Positions 1-7,044 of a stretch of 8,478 bases of DNA are shown here, piece after piece. The position numbers and the translations under genes were made by a program. The stretch covers positions 1 through 8,478 of the forward strand of contig CAITIF010000698.1 in the NCBI GenBank assembly GCA_903892365.1. Reading direction: 5' to 3'. The notes under the pieces are model-generated. The model had not been told where the DNA came from. It made no database searches and worked only from the letters and a program-made list of their open reading frames with translations. Each line of letters begins with the position of its first letter. The first letter of the stretch is position 1. This DNA comes from an uncultured Pirellula sp. (GTDB lineage Bacteria > Planctomycetota > Planctomycetia > Pirellulales > Pirellulaceae).

Positions 1-208
1 CCCCGCGAAACTGAGGGAAATCGCGAGATGCCTCCAAGTAGGTAGTTTGCACAACGTCAGCCGAGTCCATGCGGCCCTGAAGCCGATCATCCAGCATGCG
101 TTGAGCGATGACATTCAGGTATGGGCGGAACCGATTGAGCAGTTCGCCTTTGGCTTTCTCGTCCCCTTGCTTGGCTTGTTCAAGGATCTGTTGCGAATCA
201 AAAAGCAC
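1..208 (-). CDS. ECF-family RNA polymerase sigma factor, N-terminal part (truncated by window edge)
   Basis: The minus strand reads without a stop from a GTG at 208 to the left edge, giving 69 residues. Residues about 8-69 match sigma-70 region 2 of the ECF sigma factors expanded in planctomycetes: an opening helix (ILEQAKQGDEKA), then RFRPYLNVIAQRML, then DRLQGRMDSADVVQTTYLEA and RDFPQFRG, the part that binds core RNA polymerase and the -10 element. Region 4 would lie beyond the window. The GTG start is chosen because an in-frame TAA lies seven codons upstream, no ATG occurs before residue 38, and GAGG sits 7 bases before the GTG. It begins 24 bases after the stop of the PilB-like gene, so it may be cotranscribed with it. 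No anti-sigma gene is visible. The family assignment is firm; the target genes are unknown. Confidence 0.85.
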   Translation of the reverse strand, partial: MLFDSQQILEQAKQGDEKAKGELLNRFRPYLNVIAQRMLDDRLQGRMDSADVVQTTYLEASRDFPQFRG

Positions 209-232
209 CTGGAGACCTCGTTGTGGTTAAGC

Positions 233-1606
233 CTACTTGCTAGCCATCATTTTCTGAACTTCTTGCAAGGAAGTATCACCCATTGCACAGGCAAGAATGC
301 CTTCCTCTTGAAAGCCAAGGTGCCCTTTCTTCTTGGCGAACTTTCGAATTTCGTCGGGCGTACCGGCATACTTGAGGATGGCTTTTTTCATTTCGTCGTC
401 GACGATCAGCAATTCAAAAATCGCCATCCGCCCAAAGTAACCGCGGCCATTGCATTTCTTACAAATCTCGATCTCAATCGGGTTCCCTTTCGCATCCACA
501 CGTTCTTCCGGTGGCGGGGGGAATGTCGGCTGAAATAGCTTTTGAACTCGCCCCGCTGGGATTCCAAGCTTCTGAAGAAGCTGGGGAGTTGGTTGAAACG
601 GCTGTTTGCAATTGGAGCATAGGCGACGAACCAAGCGTTGATTGATCACGCCGGTAAGCAGCTTAACGAGATCTTTGGCTTCCGAACGATACGTCCCAAG
701 CAACTTGATCACGGCGTCCACCGCATCGGCAGCGACCATGCGAGTGATCGCGTGCTTGCTTTGTTTGGAAACTTGATCGATGGTCCTTTCCGCAATGTAG
801 GAATTGATCAAGCTGGGCATGACCAGTACGTCCGGTTGCTTGAGCAAAATCTTTTCGTACGCTGCTTCGGGGGCGTCGCCGACACCAGGAACAAAAAAGT
901 TCTGGGTTACGTTGATGATCTCAGGATCTGCATCTGCTTTGTTTTCGAGCGATACGAAATCGCGAACATATTTATCCGCAGCCTCCAAGGTAACTCGCCA
1001 AGTGGTTGGTAAGCCTTGTCCAGCAGGCCCGCTGACAAGAACAATTCCTTGGTTGCCGTTCAGCAAGCCTCGGAAGGTTGTTACCATCGTCTCGCGCATA
1101 CCCAGGTCGGTTAGAGTCTTCAGCGTTGGCTTCTTGGTATCGATCGATATCAGGACTCGTTCGCCGGACGGAACCCCCGCGCTCATGAACGAAACGACCC
1201 AATCGATGTCTTTGAAGTTAGTCGCAAATTTTGCTTCCTGTTTGGCCTTACGCTCCACAGGGTTTAGCCCCAACATCTTCTTCATGACCACCAGAGCTGC
1301 ATCCCCTGTGGGGCGGTCCAGCGGCGGCAGGCCTTCCCAGTTCCCGTCGATTCGATATCGAACCACAGCACCTTGTGCTGAAAAATCCATAAGGATTCTA
1401 TCAGCGCGACCACCTATTGCGTTGGCCAGAAGAATGATAGCCGTCGGGTAGCCTGGCAGTTGCCGGGACGCAATCATCAATCCCTGCGCCTCATCCTTCC
1501 CGATCCCGATTGTCTTGACTTCCAGGGGCGGAAGAACAACGTTCTCGGCTCCAACTTGAGGTGCGTTCTCAGACGCAGCTGGCTTTGCTTTCTTTTTTCC
1601 AAACAT
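233..1606 (-). CDS. GspE/PilB-like secretion/pilus ATPase homologue with degenerate active site (probable pseudo-ATPase)
   Basis: The 457-residue protein has the layout of a type II secretion/type IV pilus assembly ATPase without the far N-terminal docking domain. It has a Lys-rich start, an N2-like domain (about 55-155, VVRYRIDGNW), a RecA-like core (about 165-325) and a C-terminal zinc module with C330-x2-C333 and C382-x2-C385 followed by GRGYFGRMAIFELL, a typical GspE/PilB ending. The catalytic motifs are lost. The Walker A position reads GPAGQGLPTT (193-202), with Leu and Pro where Lys and Thr/Ser are required. The Walker B position after PDVLVM reads PSLIN (264-268) instead of GEIRD. EDPIE is ENKAD (221-225) and the His box is gone. 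Frame and fold continue cleanly on both sides, so these are substitutions and not a frameshift. It follows the PilT-type gene on the same strand and precedes the sigma factor by 24 bases. Inference: a non-hydrolysing partner or regulator of an active pilus/secretion ATPase. Confidence 0.85.
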   Translation of the reverse strand: MFGKKKAKPAASENAPQVGAENVVLPPLEVKTIGIGKDEAQGLMIASRQLPGYPTAIILLANAIGGRADRILMDFSAQGAVVRYRIDGNWEGLPPLDRPTGDAALVVMKKMLGLNPVERKAKQEAKFATNFKDIDWVVSFMSAGVPSGERVLISIDTKKPTLKTLTDLGMRETMVTTFRGLLNGNQGIVLVSGPAGQGLPTTWRVTLEAADKYVRDFVSLENKADADPEIINVTQNFFVPGVGDAPEAAYEKILLKQPDVLVMPSLINSYIAERTIDQVSKQSKHAITRMVAADAVDAVIKLLGTYRSEAKDLVKLLTGVINQRLVRRLCSNCKQPFQPTPQLLQKLGIPAGRVQKLFQPTFPPPPEERVDAKGNPIEIEICKKCNGRGYFGRMAIFELLIVDDEMKKAILKYAGTPDEIRKFAKKKGHLGFQEEGILACAMGDTSLQEVQKMMASK

Positions 1607-1723
1607 TTACTGAAAAGAATCTTGGTTGAGTCAGGCTCTTCAAGCAGCTTGACGAGGATGTTTCAAAGTAGGAGAACGAGTGATGTTGTGAATTCTGATC
1701 GAATGCTCTGCGTAAGAAAACCG

Positions 1724-2911
1724 CTAAATGATACCTGGCTGACTTACGTTGATACCCTTGAGAGCCATCTTCAAGGCATCGGGATTAGGAGCCACTTCGA
1801 AAGCCGTTGGGCGATCGATCAGGCCATCGTCAATCAATTGTTTGAGACTCATCGTAAAGTCTTGCATGCCGTCTTGAGCCCCGATACGGATAGCGTCCGA
1901 TAGCTTTTGGTCTTTGCCTTCCAGGATCAGTTTTCGAATCATGGGGCTAAAGGTCATGATCTCGCACGTTGGAACTCGGCTGACCCCTTCCTTAATGGAT
2001 GGCAGAAGCTTTTGTGCAACGATCCCTTTCATATTAAAGGCCATCGCATTTCGAATCGCGTTGTGCAATTCTTCCGGGAACAAGTCCAGAATACGACCAA
2101 TGGTGGAAGGGGCCGTCGACGCGTGAATAGTACCAAACACCAAGTGCCCAGTTTCAGCAGCGTGGATGGCCGTCATAAATGTTTCTTGATCGCGCATTTC
2201 ACCGACGAGGATGATGTCTGGGTCTTCCCGAACCGCGTGCTTCATTGCGATTTCGAAATTCTTAACATCCGTCCCAACTTCTCGTTGATTGATCAAGCAT
2301 TTGTCTTCGGTGTACACAAACTCGATTGGGTCTTCAAGGGTCAAAATGTGTTTACGGTAGGTTGCATTGATCCAATTCAACATCGACGCAATGGTCGTAC
2401 TTTTTCCTGAACCCGTCACACCGGCTAGCAGCACCATCCCTTGATCGTACTTGCAGAGTTCTTCTAGGATCGGAGGCAGAAACAATCCCTTGAAGTTGGG
2501 GATGAAGTTGTTGATCCGTCGAGCGACCAAGCCGGGACGTCCCAACTGCTTGAGCATGTTCACTCGAAACCGCCAGTTCTCTCCGTCCACGTTGATGGTG
2601 TACGAGAAGTCAGCCCCGCCTTCTTCTTCAAAGATCCGACGGTTACGGTCATCCAACATCGGGATCAGCAAACGCACCATTTCTTCGACGTCGATCGGTG
2701 GACGATTGAGCGGCTTTAGGTCCCCTTTGACACGGACGATAGGTGGGGTTCCTACCTTCAAATGCAAGTCGCTACCCAGAAGCTTGACGCAAGCCTTGAA
2801 AAGCTTGTCTACTTCCAGTTCTTTTTTGGTAACCAAGAGCGAGGCTGCGAGATCCTCGGACGAAGAAGGCGCTCGAGTATTTGCGGCTGGGCGAGCTTCT
2901 GCAATGGCCAT
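1724..2911 (-). CDS. pilT: PilT-type twitching/pilus retraction ATPase
   Basis: The 395-residue cytoplasmic hexameric ATPase belongs to the PilT/PilU branch, which depolymerises type IV pili. An N-terminal PAS-like domain starts near residue 35 (SDLHLKVGTPPIVRVKGDL). The RecA core holds Walker A GVTGSGKST (164-172, Lys170), the Asp box LEDPIE (192-197), Walker B DIILVGEMRD (232-241, Glu238) and the His box GTIHAS (260-265). The C-terminal motif that is AIRNLIRE in classical PilT reads MIRKLILE (324-331), followed by DGMQDF. There is no zinc tetracysteine, which separates it from PilB/GspE. The protein is about 30-50 residues longer than usual PilT, mainly through a low-complexity Ala/Ser-rich leader (1-33). 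The ATG at 2911 lacks a clear Shine-Dalgarno sequence. The PilB-like pseudo-ATPase follows 117 bases downstream; no pilin or PilC-type gene is in view. The family is certain; PilT versus PilU role is not settled. Confidence 0.9.
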   Translation of the reverse strand: MAIAEARPAANTRAPSSSEDLAASLLVTKKELEVDKLFKACVKLLGSDLHLKVGTPPIVRVKGDLKPLNRPPIDVEEMVRLLIPMLDDRNRRIFEEEGGADFSYTINVDGENWRFRVNMLKQLGRPGLVARRINNFIPNFKGLFLPPILEELCKYDQGMVLLAGVTGSGKSTTIASMLNWINATYRKHILTLEDPIEFVYTEDKCLINQREVGTDVKNFEIAMKHAVREDPDIILVGEMRDQETFMTAIHAAETGHLVFGTIHASTAPSTIGRILDLFPEELHNAIRNAMAFNMKGIVAQKLLPSIKEGVSRVPTCEIMTFSPMIRKLILEGKDQKLSDAIRIGAQDGMQDFTMSLKQLIDDGLIDRPTAFEVAPNPDALKMALKGINVSQPGII

Positions 2912-3012
2912 AGTTCACACTCTGACAAAAAGAAAAATCGGTAAGGAACTCGGTAAAGTACGTTGGCTACGACAATCCTATTCTATCCTGACTCAGTCCA
3001 GAAGAAATGGAA

Positions 3013-3780
3013 TCATAACCTTACTGGAATTCCACATTCTGACATGAGGCGTTTGGTTTCGGCAATGGTGTACTCACCAAAGTGAAAAATGCTTGCAGCC
3101 AGGACGGCGTCCGCCTTTCCCTTTAAAATCGCTTCTACCAAATGTTCTGGTTTTCCAGCCCCGCCGCTAGCAACGACAGGGATCTGAACCGCATCGCTAA
3201 CCGCCGAAGTGATCGGCAGGTCGTAGCCGTCCTTGGTCCCGTCGCGGTCCATACTGGTTAGGACAATTTCGCCCGCACCCAGCCGTTCCACTTCTATGGC
3301 CCACGCGACCGCTTCCAAACCCGTGGGGGTTCGTCCCCCATTGATGTGAACTTCCCAAAACTCGGCTCCATCGCGAATAACGCGACGCGGGTCGATATTC
3401 ACCACGATGCATTGCGAACCAAAACGATCAGCGGCTTGCTTAACGAATTGAGGGTCTTTGCAAGCGGTGGAGTTGATCGAAACCTTGTCGCACCCCGCTT
3501 GCAGCAAAACTCGGATGTCTTCAATCGTTCGAATTCCGCCACCGACCGTGAGCGGCATAAAGACCTGTTCAGCCGTACGGCGCACGACATCCAACATGAT
3601 TCCACGATCTTCGTGGCTAGCCGTAATGTCCAAAAACACAAGTTCGTCGGCACCTTCCTGCTCGTACCTTTGCGCGATTTGAACCGGATCCCCGGCATCG
3701 CGCAAATGGATGAAATTGGTCCCTTTGACGACTCGACCTTGATGAACGTCCAGGCAAGGAATCACTCGTTTTGCCAGCAT
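3013..3780 (-). CDS. hisF: Imidazole glycerol phosphate synthase, cyclase subunit HisF
   Basis: This full-length 255-residue (beta/alpha)8 barrel uses ammonia from HisH to turn PRFAR into imidazole glycerol phosphate and AICAR, linking histidine and purine synthesis. The opening [16 protein letters not shown] supplies catalytic Asp11, and VVNIDPRR supplies Asp130, both at the positions known from characterised HisF. Phosphate-binding loops are visible at VGGGIRT (79-85), SINSTA (101-106), SGGAGK (205-210) and [10 protein letters not shown] (227-236). The length is normal and no residue looks out of place. The ATG at 3780 follows a G-rich stretch (GGGGGCGGTTC) that may act as ribosome binding site. 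carA ends 31 bases upstream on the same strand, so the two are probably cotranscribed. No hisH or other his gene is in the window, as expected where his genes are scattered. Confidence 0.97.
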   Translation of the reverse strand: MLAKRVIPCLDVHQGRVVKGTNFIHLRDAGDPVQIAQRYEQEGADELVFLDITASHEDRGIMLDVVRRTAEQVFMPLTVGGGIRTIEDIRVLLQAGCDKVSINSTACKDPQFVKQAADRFGSQCIVVNIDPRRVIRDGAEFWEVHINGGRTPTGLEAVAWAIEVERLGAGEIVLTSMDRDGTKDGYDLPITSAVSDAVQIPVVASGGAGKPEHLVEAILKGKADAVLAASIFHFGEYTIAETKRLMSECGIPVRL

Positions 3781-3811
3781 GAACCGCCCCCTTTACCCAA
3801 ACATACGAACG

Positions 3812-4957
3812 TTATTGAGGTGCGACCTGTTGGTCCAAGGAATTTTGAAACTGGTCGAAAAGGTAGCTGCTGTCGTGAGGTCCTGCTGAAGCTTCAGGGT
3901 GGTACTGGACGCTAAAAGCATTCAATTCCTTGTGGCGGACGCCAGCTATCGTATTGTCGTTCAAGTTCCTGTGTGTGATCTCCAGACAATCCGGCAAAGA
4001 CTCTTCGTGGACGGCAAACCCATGATTTTGCGATGTGATTTCAACCTGGCCGGTGATGCAGTTCAGAACCGGCTGGTTTGCTCCGCGATGCCCGAACTTC
4101 AACTTAAACGTTTTTGCTCCTGCAGCCAGCGACAAAAGTTGATGGCCCAAACAAATGCCGAAAACTGGTTTTTTGCCAAAGAGCTTTCGGATGGTGTTGA
4201 TCGCATAAGTCAATGGTTCCGGATCGCCGGGCCCATTACTCAAGAACACTCCGTCAGGCTTATGAGCAAGAATTTCCTCAGCGGTCGCCGTTCCGGGAAG
4301 AATGGTGACTCGATTTCCGCGCTGCGACAAATGACGGGGAATGTTCCACTTCATTCCAAAATCCAAGCATACGACGTGCGGTTGCTGAGACTTGGGGGCC
4401 GTTCGCGGATCGTAAGAAGACAGGCCGTGCAAGGCTTCATTCCAAGTTCGCGATTCGCTGGGTAGCACTTCTCGAACCAGATCCCGACCAACGAGTCCGG
4501 CGCTCGAGCGGGCTTTGTGAACCAACGATTCATGATCGCAATCCGTGACCGAGACAATGCCCTTGAGAGCACCGAGGCTTCGAATCTTTCGAACCAACGC
4601 ACGAGTATCAATCCCTGAAACTGCTACGATTTCATGCTTGGCCAAATAATCTGGCAGAGAACCGCTAGCTCTAAAATTGCTGTAAAGCCGGCTGCATTCG
4701 CGAACGACGAACCCTGCGATTCTCGGCTTTGCGGATTCAATGTCTTCCTCGTTGACGCCTACATTTCCGATCATCGGATAGGTCATCGTGACAATTTGGC
4801 CACGGTAACTAGGGTCCGTCAGGATTTCTTGATAACCGGTGAGAGAGGTGTTAAATACAACCTCTCCGTCCGATTCCCCTTCGTAGCCGATTGAAACACC
4901 TTCGAAAACGGTTCCGTCCTCGAGAGCTAAATAACCTGGTTTTCCTTGCCGAATCAA
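3812..4957 (-). CDS. carA: Carbamoyl phosphate synthetase small (glutaminase) subunit
   Basis: CarA hydrolyses glutamine and channels ammonia to CarB for carbamoyl phosphate, the precursor of pyrimidines and arginine. Counted from the TTG at 4957 the protein has 381 residues, the usual size. The N-terminal small-chain domain contains LALEDGTVFEG, FNTSLTGYQEILTDPSY and GIDTRALVRKIR. The class I glutamine amidotransferase domain contains SNGPGDP (240-246), the nucleophile Cys269 in GICLGHQ, and His353/Glu355 in YHPEAS, so the catalytic triad is complete and numbered as in Escherichia coli. The start cannot be ATG: the frame is closed by TAA directly before a TTG at 4972 and has no ATG for about 60 codons. 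The TTG at 4957 is preferred because GAGG lies 9 bases before it; TTG at 4972 (386 residues) is the outer limit. hisF follows 31 bases downstream; carB is not in the window. Confidence 0.95.
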   Translation of the reverse strand: MIRQGKPGYLALEDGTVFEGVSIGYEGESDGEVVFNTSLTGYQEILTDPSYRGQIVTMTYPMIGNVGVNEEDIESAKPRIAGFVVRECSRLYSNFRASGSLPDYLAKHEIVAVSGIDTRALVRKIRSLGALKGIVSVTDCDHESLVHKARSSAGLVGRDLVREVLPSESRTWNEALHGLSSYDPRTAPKSQQPHVVCLDFGMKWNIPRHLSQRGNRVTILPGTATAEEILAHKPDGVFLSNGPGDPEPLTYAINTIRKLFGKKPVFGICLGHQLLSLAAGAKTFKLKFGHRGANQPVLNCITGQVEITSQNHGFAVHEESLPDCLEITHRNLNDNTIAGVRHKELNAFSVQYHPEASAGPHDSSYLFDQFQNSLDQQVAPQ

Positions 4958-4991
4958 AGCTTCCAACCTCAATTATCCGAGAACAATGTGA

Positions 4992-5027
4992 GACTTGAAG
5001 CGGCACGGGGCCGAAGGACCTCAAGTC
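4992..5027 (-). promoter_or_regulatory. Hairpin in the carA upstream leader
   Basis: On the carA strand GACTTGAGG pairs with CTTCAAGTC (nine pairs including one G-U), enclosing a second stem CGGC/GCCG with loop CCCGT and a five-base bulge TCCTT on one side. It lies 34 bases before the preferred carA start and is not followed by a T-run in either direction, so it does not look like an intrinsic terminator. A role as an RNA leader element or a palindromic operator is inferred from position only. Confidence 0.4.
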
Positions 5028-5064
5028 CAGCGAGATCATAGCTGATCCTAGACGGATTCACCAG

Positions 5065-5097
5065 TCATCGGATTTTGTGATTGCCCCCGATTTTCAT
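5065..5097 (-). CDS. Possible 10-residue leader peptide upstream of carA
   Basis: The frame ATG...TGA encodes MKIGGNHKIR. GAGG stands 6 bases before its ATG, a better ribosome binding site than that of any complete gene in the window. It ends about 107 bases before the carA start, with the 4992-5027 hairpin in between, an arrangement resembling translated leaders that control biosynthetic genes. The peptide has a single Arg codon at its end and no run of a regulatory amino acid, so classical attenuation by arginine is not indicated. A ten-codon frame can occur by chance; coding is unproven. Confidence 0.25.
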   Translation of the reverse strand: MKIGGNHKIR

Positions 5098-5282
5098 GCT
5101 GTCCCTCTCTTCAATTCTTTTTTTTTGCTTATCCTGGAAGCCATGGATCGGAATGTCTCGAACCTGGGAAGCTCGGAAGTCGTACCAGCCCCAGTGTTCT
5201 GGACAAAACAGCCCCAAAACATAAACGCGCGTCATTTCGTTCGTCTTATTCACTCCTCGTTTCCAAATTGAGCAGATTCGCT

Positions 5283-7040
5283 ATGTCCTTTGACATCCCG
5301 ACACCCATTTTCGCGGCTGACTTTTGGATGACATTGTGGCTTACCCCCATCTGGTTCTTAGCTGTTGGAATCGTGGCGGGCTTCGCCGTATTGTTAGGAT
5401 TCCTAGGGCTTTTCAAAGTTCTTTCTCGAGTGGGCGTGTTGGAAAAGCTCCGTCGCGATGGATCTGCCAACATCATTGCAGCCGCAATCACACTCATTCT
5501 TGGAGGTCTCCTGGCGACCTATCTCCGCATCGGAGGTGGCTCGATTGTTTTCCGGTCACCATCGGGCTCGTTTGAATCCGAAGAATGGGCCATGTTCTGC
5601 GTGGCAACCACCATGATGATTGGCATCGTTGTCTGGGCAGTGCTTTTCTGTTCATCGAGCCGGTTTCTAGGGGAGCTGCGATCGTTGCTGTTTGAAGGTG
5701 TTGGGCTGTATATGCTCTCGACCTTGGGTACTCTTGCTGCGATTGGGCTGGCATCTACCTTTTTGGTCCCGGATCCCATGACAGCTCTGAAGAGCGTTCC
5801 CGAACTGTTCACGTCCCAAAATGTTGATCGTAAGTTTGAAGCTCCACCGATCGGAAGTGACGGTGTAGCTCCCTTTCAGAAAATCGATCTTCAGTTCACT
5901 CCTGGAAATCTAGTCTTCATTCAATTGAAGTCAGATCGTCGATTGCTGCTGACCGACGGACCTTCCATCAGCGAATCTCGGGAAAAGACGCTCACGATCG
6001 AAGCCAACCAACCCATTATTTGGACCGCCAAAATGGGTGCCAAAGACAGTCCGCTGCCTATGGCCGAAGAAGCTCAGATTTATGTGCAGAACCAGGAAGT
6101 GGACAAAGCTGTTTTCGAAGTCATTTTGTCGTCAGCTCCCAAGGTGAAGGAATCGCTCACCTTTGTTTTGGTCGCATTATTTGTCGTGGTTTTTGGATTG
6201 CTGTTTATGTTGATGCAAGCCGTTGCACCTAAAGCAGCCGCGATCGCTCTGTCTGCTGCTAAGAGTGAGTTGTCGCAACCCCTACCTACCATTTTGATGA
6301 TGCTGGTCGCACTTACGATTCTGCTGTTCGTCTTCTTACCATTTCACACCTTGGGCGAAGACATCAAGCTGCTCAAGGACTGCGGCGTAACCCTTATCTT
6401 GCTCGCTGCAACTTTCCAAGCGGTATGGTCGGCCAGCACTTCGGTTAACGATGAAATTGAGGGACGAACCGCCCTGACCTTGCTAAGCAAGCCTGTGCAT
6501 CGCCGATCGTTTATCATCGGAAAGATCATGGGTATCACTTGGATAGTGATGCTGATGTTCTTGGTGTTGGGCTCTACGGAATTATTGGCGGTGGCCTACA
6601 AGCCGATGGTAGAAGCCCGAGAAGCCTCGCTTGACGCGCCTACTTGGCAACAGTGCCACAATGAAATGATTCAGACGATTCCTGGATTGGCCATGGCTTT
6701 CTTCCAGGCATCGGTTCTCGGAGCGTTCGCAGTTGCCTTAGGAACGCGTTTCTCACTGATCGCTAATTTTTCGATTTGCTTCTCCATCTATCTTCTCGGA
6801 CACCTGACTCCGACCATCGTGGAGTCGGCGGCGGATGGCTTACCATTAGTAGAGTTCTTCTCACAATTAATCTCAGCGGTTGTGCCTAACCTAAGTCACT
6901 TCTCCATGGAAGCTGCAATCGACGCAGAGGTTAGCATTCCATGGACGGTGCTCGCAAGCATTCTGGTCTACACAACCATCTACGGCATTGCCGCCACCCT
7001 GATCGGTCTGCTGTTATTCGAAGATCGGGATTTGGCGTAG
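5283..7040 (+). CDS. ABC-2-type transporter permease with large extracytoplasmic insert
   Basis: The 585-residue integral inner-membrane protein has hydrophobic segments at about 22-45, 62-80, 102-123 and 138-160, a soluble and probably extracytoplasmic stretch at 163-290, then segments at about 293-313, 337-355, 366-386, 413-438, 466-488, 490-508 and 555-578. In the C-terminal half, EIEGRTALTLLSKPVHRRSFIIGKIMG (391-417) is the cytoplasmic signature of ABC-2/NosY-like permeases of the group often annotated as multi-copper enzyme maturation permease. The substrate cannot be read from the sequence. No ATP-binding subunit is in the window, which is unusual for this class. ATG at 5283 is chosen over an in-frame TTG at 5268 because the added residues have no support; no good Shine-Dalgarno sequence precedes either. 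The dehydrogenase gene starts 4 bases after the stop, so the two probably form an operon. Confidence 0.75.
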   Translation: MSFDIPTPIFAADFWMTLWLTPIWFLAVGIVAGFAVLLGFLGLFKVLSRVGVLEKLRRDGSANIIAAAITLILGGLLATYLRIGGGSIVFRSPSGSFESEEWAMFCVATTMMIGIVVWAVLFCSSSRFLGELRSLLFEGVGLYMLSTLGTLAAIGLASTFLVPDPMTALKSVPELFTSQNVDRKFEAPPIGSDGVAPFQKIDLQFTPGNLVFIQLKSDRRLLLTDGPSISESREKTLTIEANQPIIWTAKMGAKDSPLPMAEEAQIYVQNQEVDKAVFEVILSSAPKVKESLTFVLVALFVVVFGLLFMLMQAVAPKAAAIALSAAKSELSQPLPTILMMLVALTILLFVFLPFHTLGEDIKLLKDCGVTLILLAATFQAVWSASTSVNDEIEGRTALTLLSKPVHRRSFIIGKIMGITWIVMLMFLVLGSTELLAVAYKPMVEAREASLDAPTWQQCHNEMIQTIPGLAMAFFQASVLGAFAVALGTRFSLIANFSICFSIYLLGHLTPTIVESAADGLPLVEFFSQLISAVVPNLSHFSMEAAIDAEVSIPWTVLASILVYTTIYGIAATLIGLLLFEDRDLA

Positions 7041-7044
7041 TCCT

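Larger units (their letters stand above)
4973..5282. other. Divergent intergenic region between carA and the permease gene
   Basis: About 310 bases separate the two divergent genes, so this stretch must hold both promoters. It contains a hairpin and a 10-codon frame on the carA side, listed separately, and a run of nine T (5118-5126, plus strand) which is nine A on the carA strand just upstream of the short frame's ribosome binding site. I could not assign a -35/-10 pair with confidence in either direction. The minus strand stays open from about 5253 to 5065, in frame with the 10-codon peptide. Only a GTG with an overlapping GAGGA (5253) or an ATG without ribosome binding site would start a longer product, so a longer protein is possible but unconvincing. 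Confidence 0.6.

Noticed and set aside
47..538. 163-codon open frame on the plus strand
   Set aside because: It runs antisense to the sigma factor and the end of the PilB-like gene, and its translation has no recognisable domain; the minus-strand frames carry clear family motifs.
608..1030. Frameshift or sequencing error as explanation of the lost Walker motifs
   Set aside because: The reading frame stays coherent with family-like sequence before, between and after the altered motifs, so a frame change cannot explain them.
804..1451. 215-codon open frame on the plus strand
   Set aside because: It is antisense to the PilB-like gene, with Ser/Arg/Thr-rich translation typical of a shadow frame.
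1640..1652. Perfect 6+1+6 inverted repeat TCAAGC-A-GCTTGA between the pilT and PilB-like genes
   Set aside because: It is too short to be a convincing terminator (no T-run) and a 13-base palindrome can arise by chance; no second copy was noticed that would suggest an operator family.
2912..3012. Possible -10 element TAGAAT upstream of pilT on the minus strand
   Set aside because: No acceptable -35 hexamer stands at the right distance, and planctomycete promoters are poorly defined, so I do not call a promoter.
3346..3915. 189-codon plus-strand frame across hisF and carA
   Set aside because: It is antisense to two well-identified genes, with no motif of its own.
5118..5126. Run of nine T as a possible terminator tail
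   Set aside because: No stable hairpin precedes it on the plus strand, and no plus-strand gene ends nearby.
5077..5271. 64-codon plus-strand frame before the permease
   Set aside because: It starts on a non-ATG codon without ribosome binding site and overlaps the divergent control region; its translation resembles no protein.
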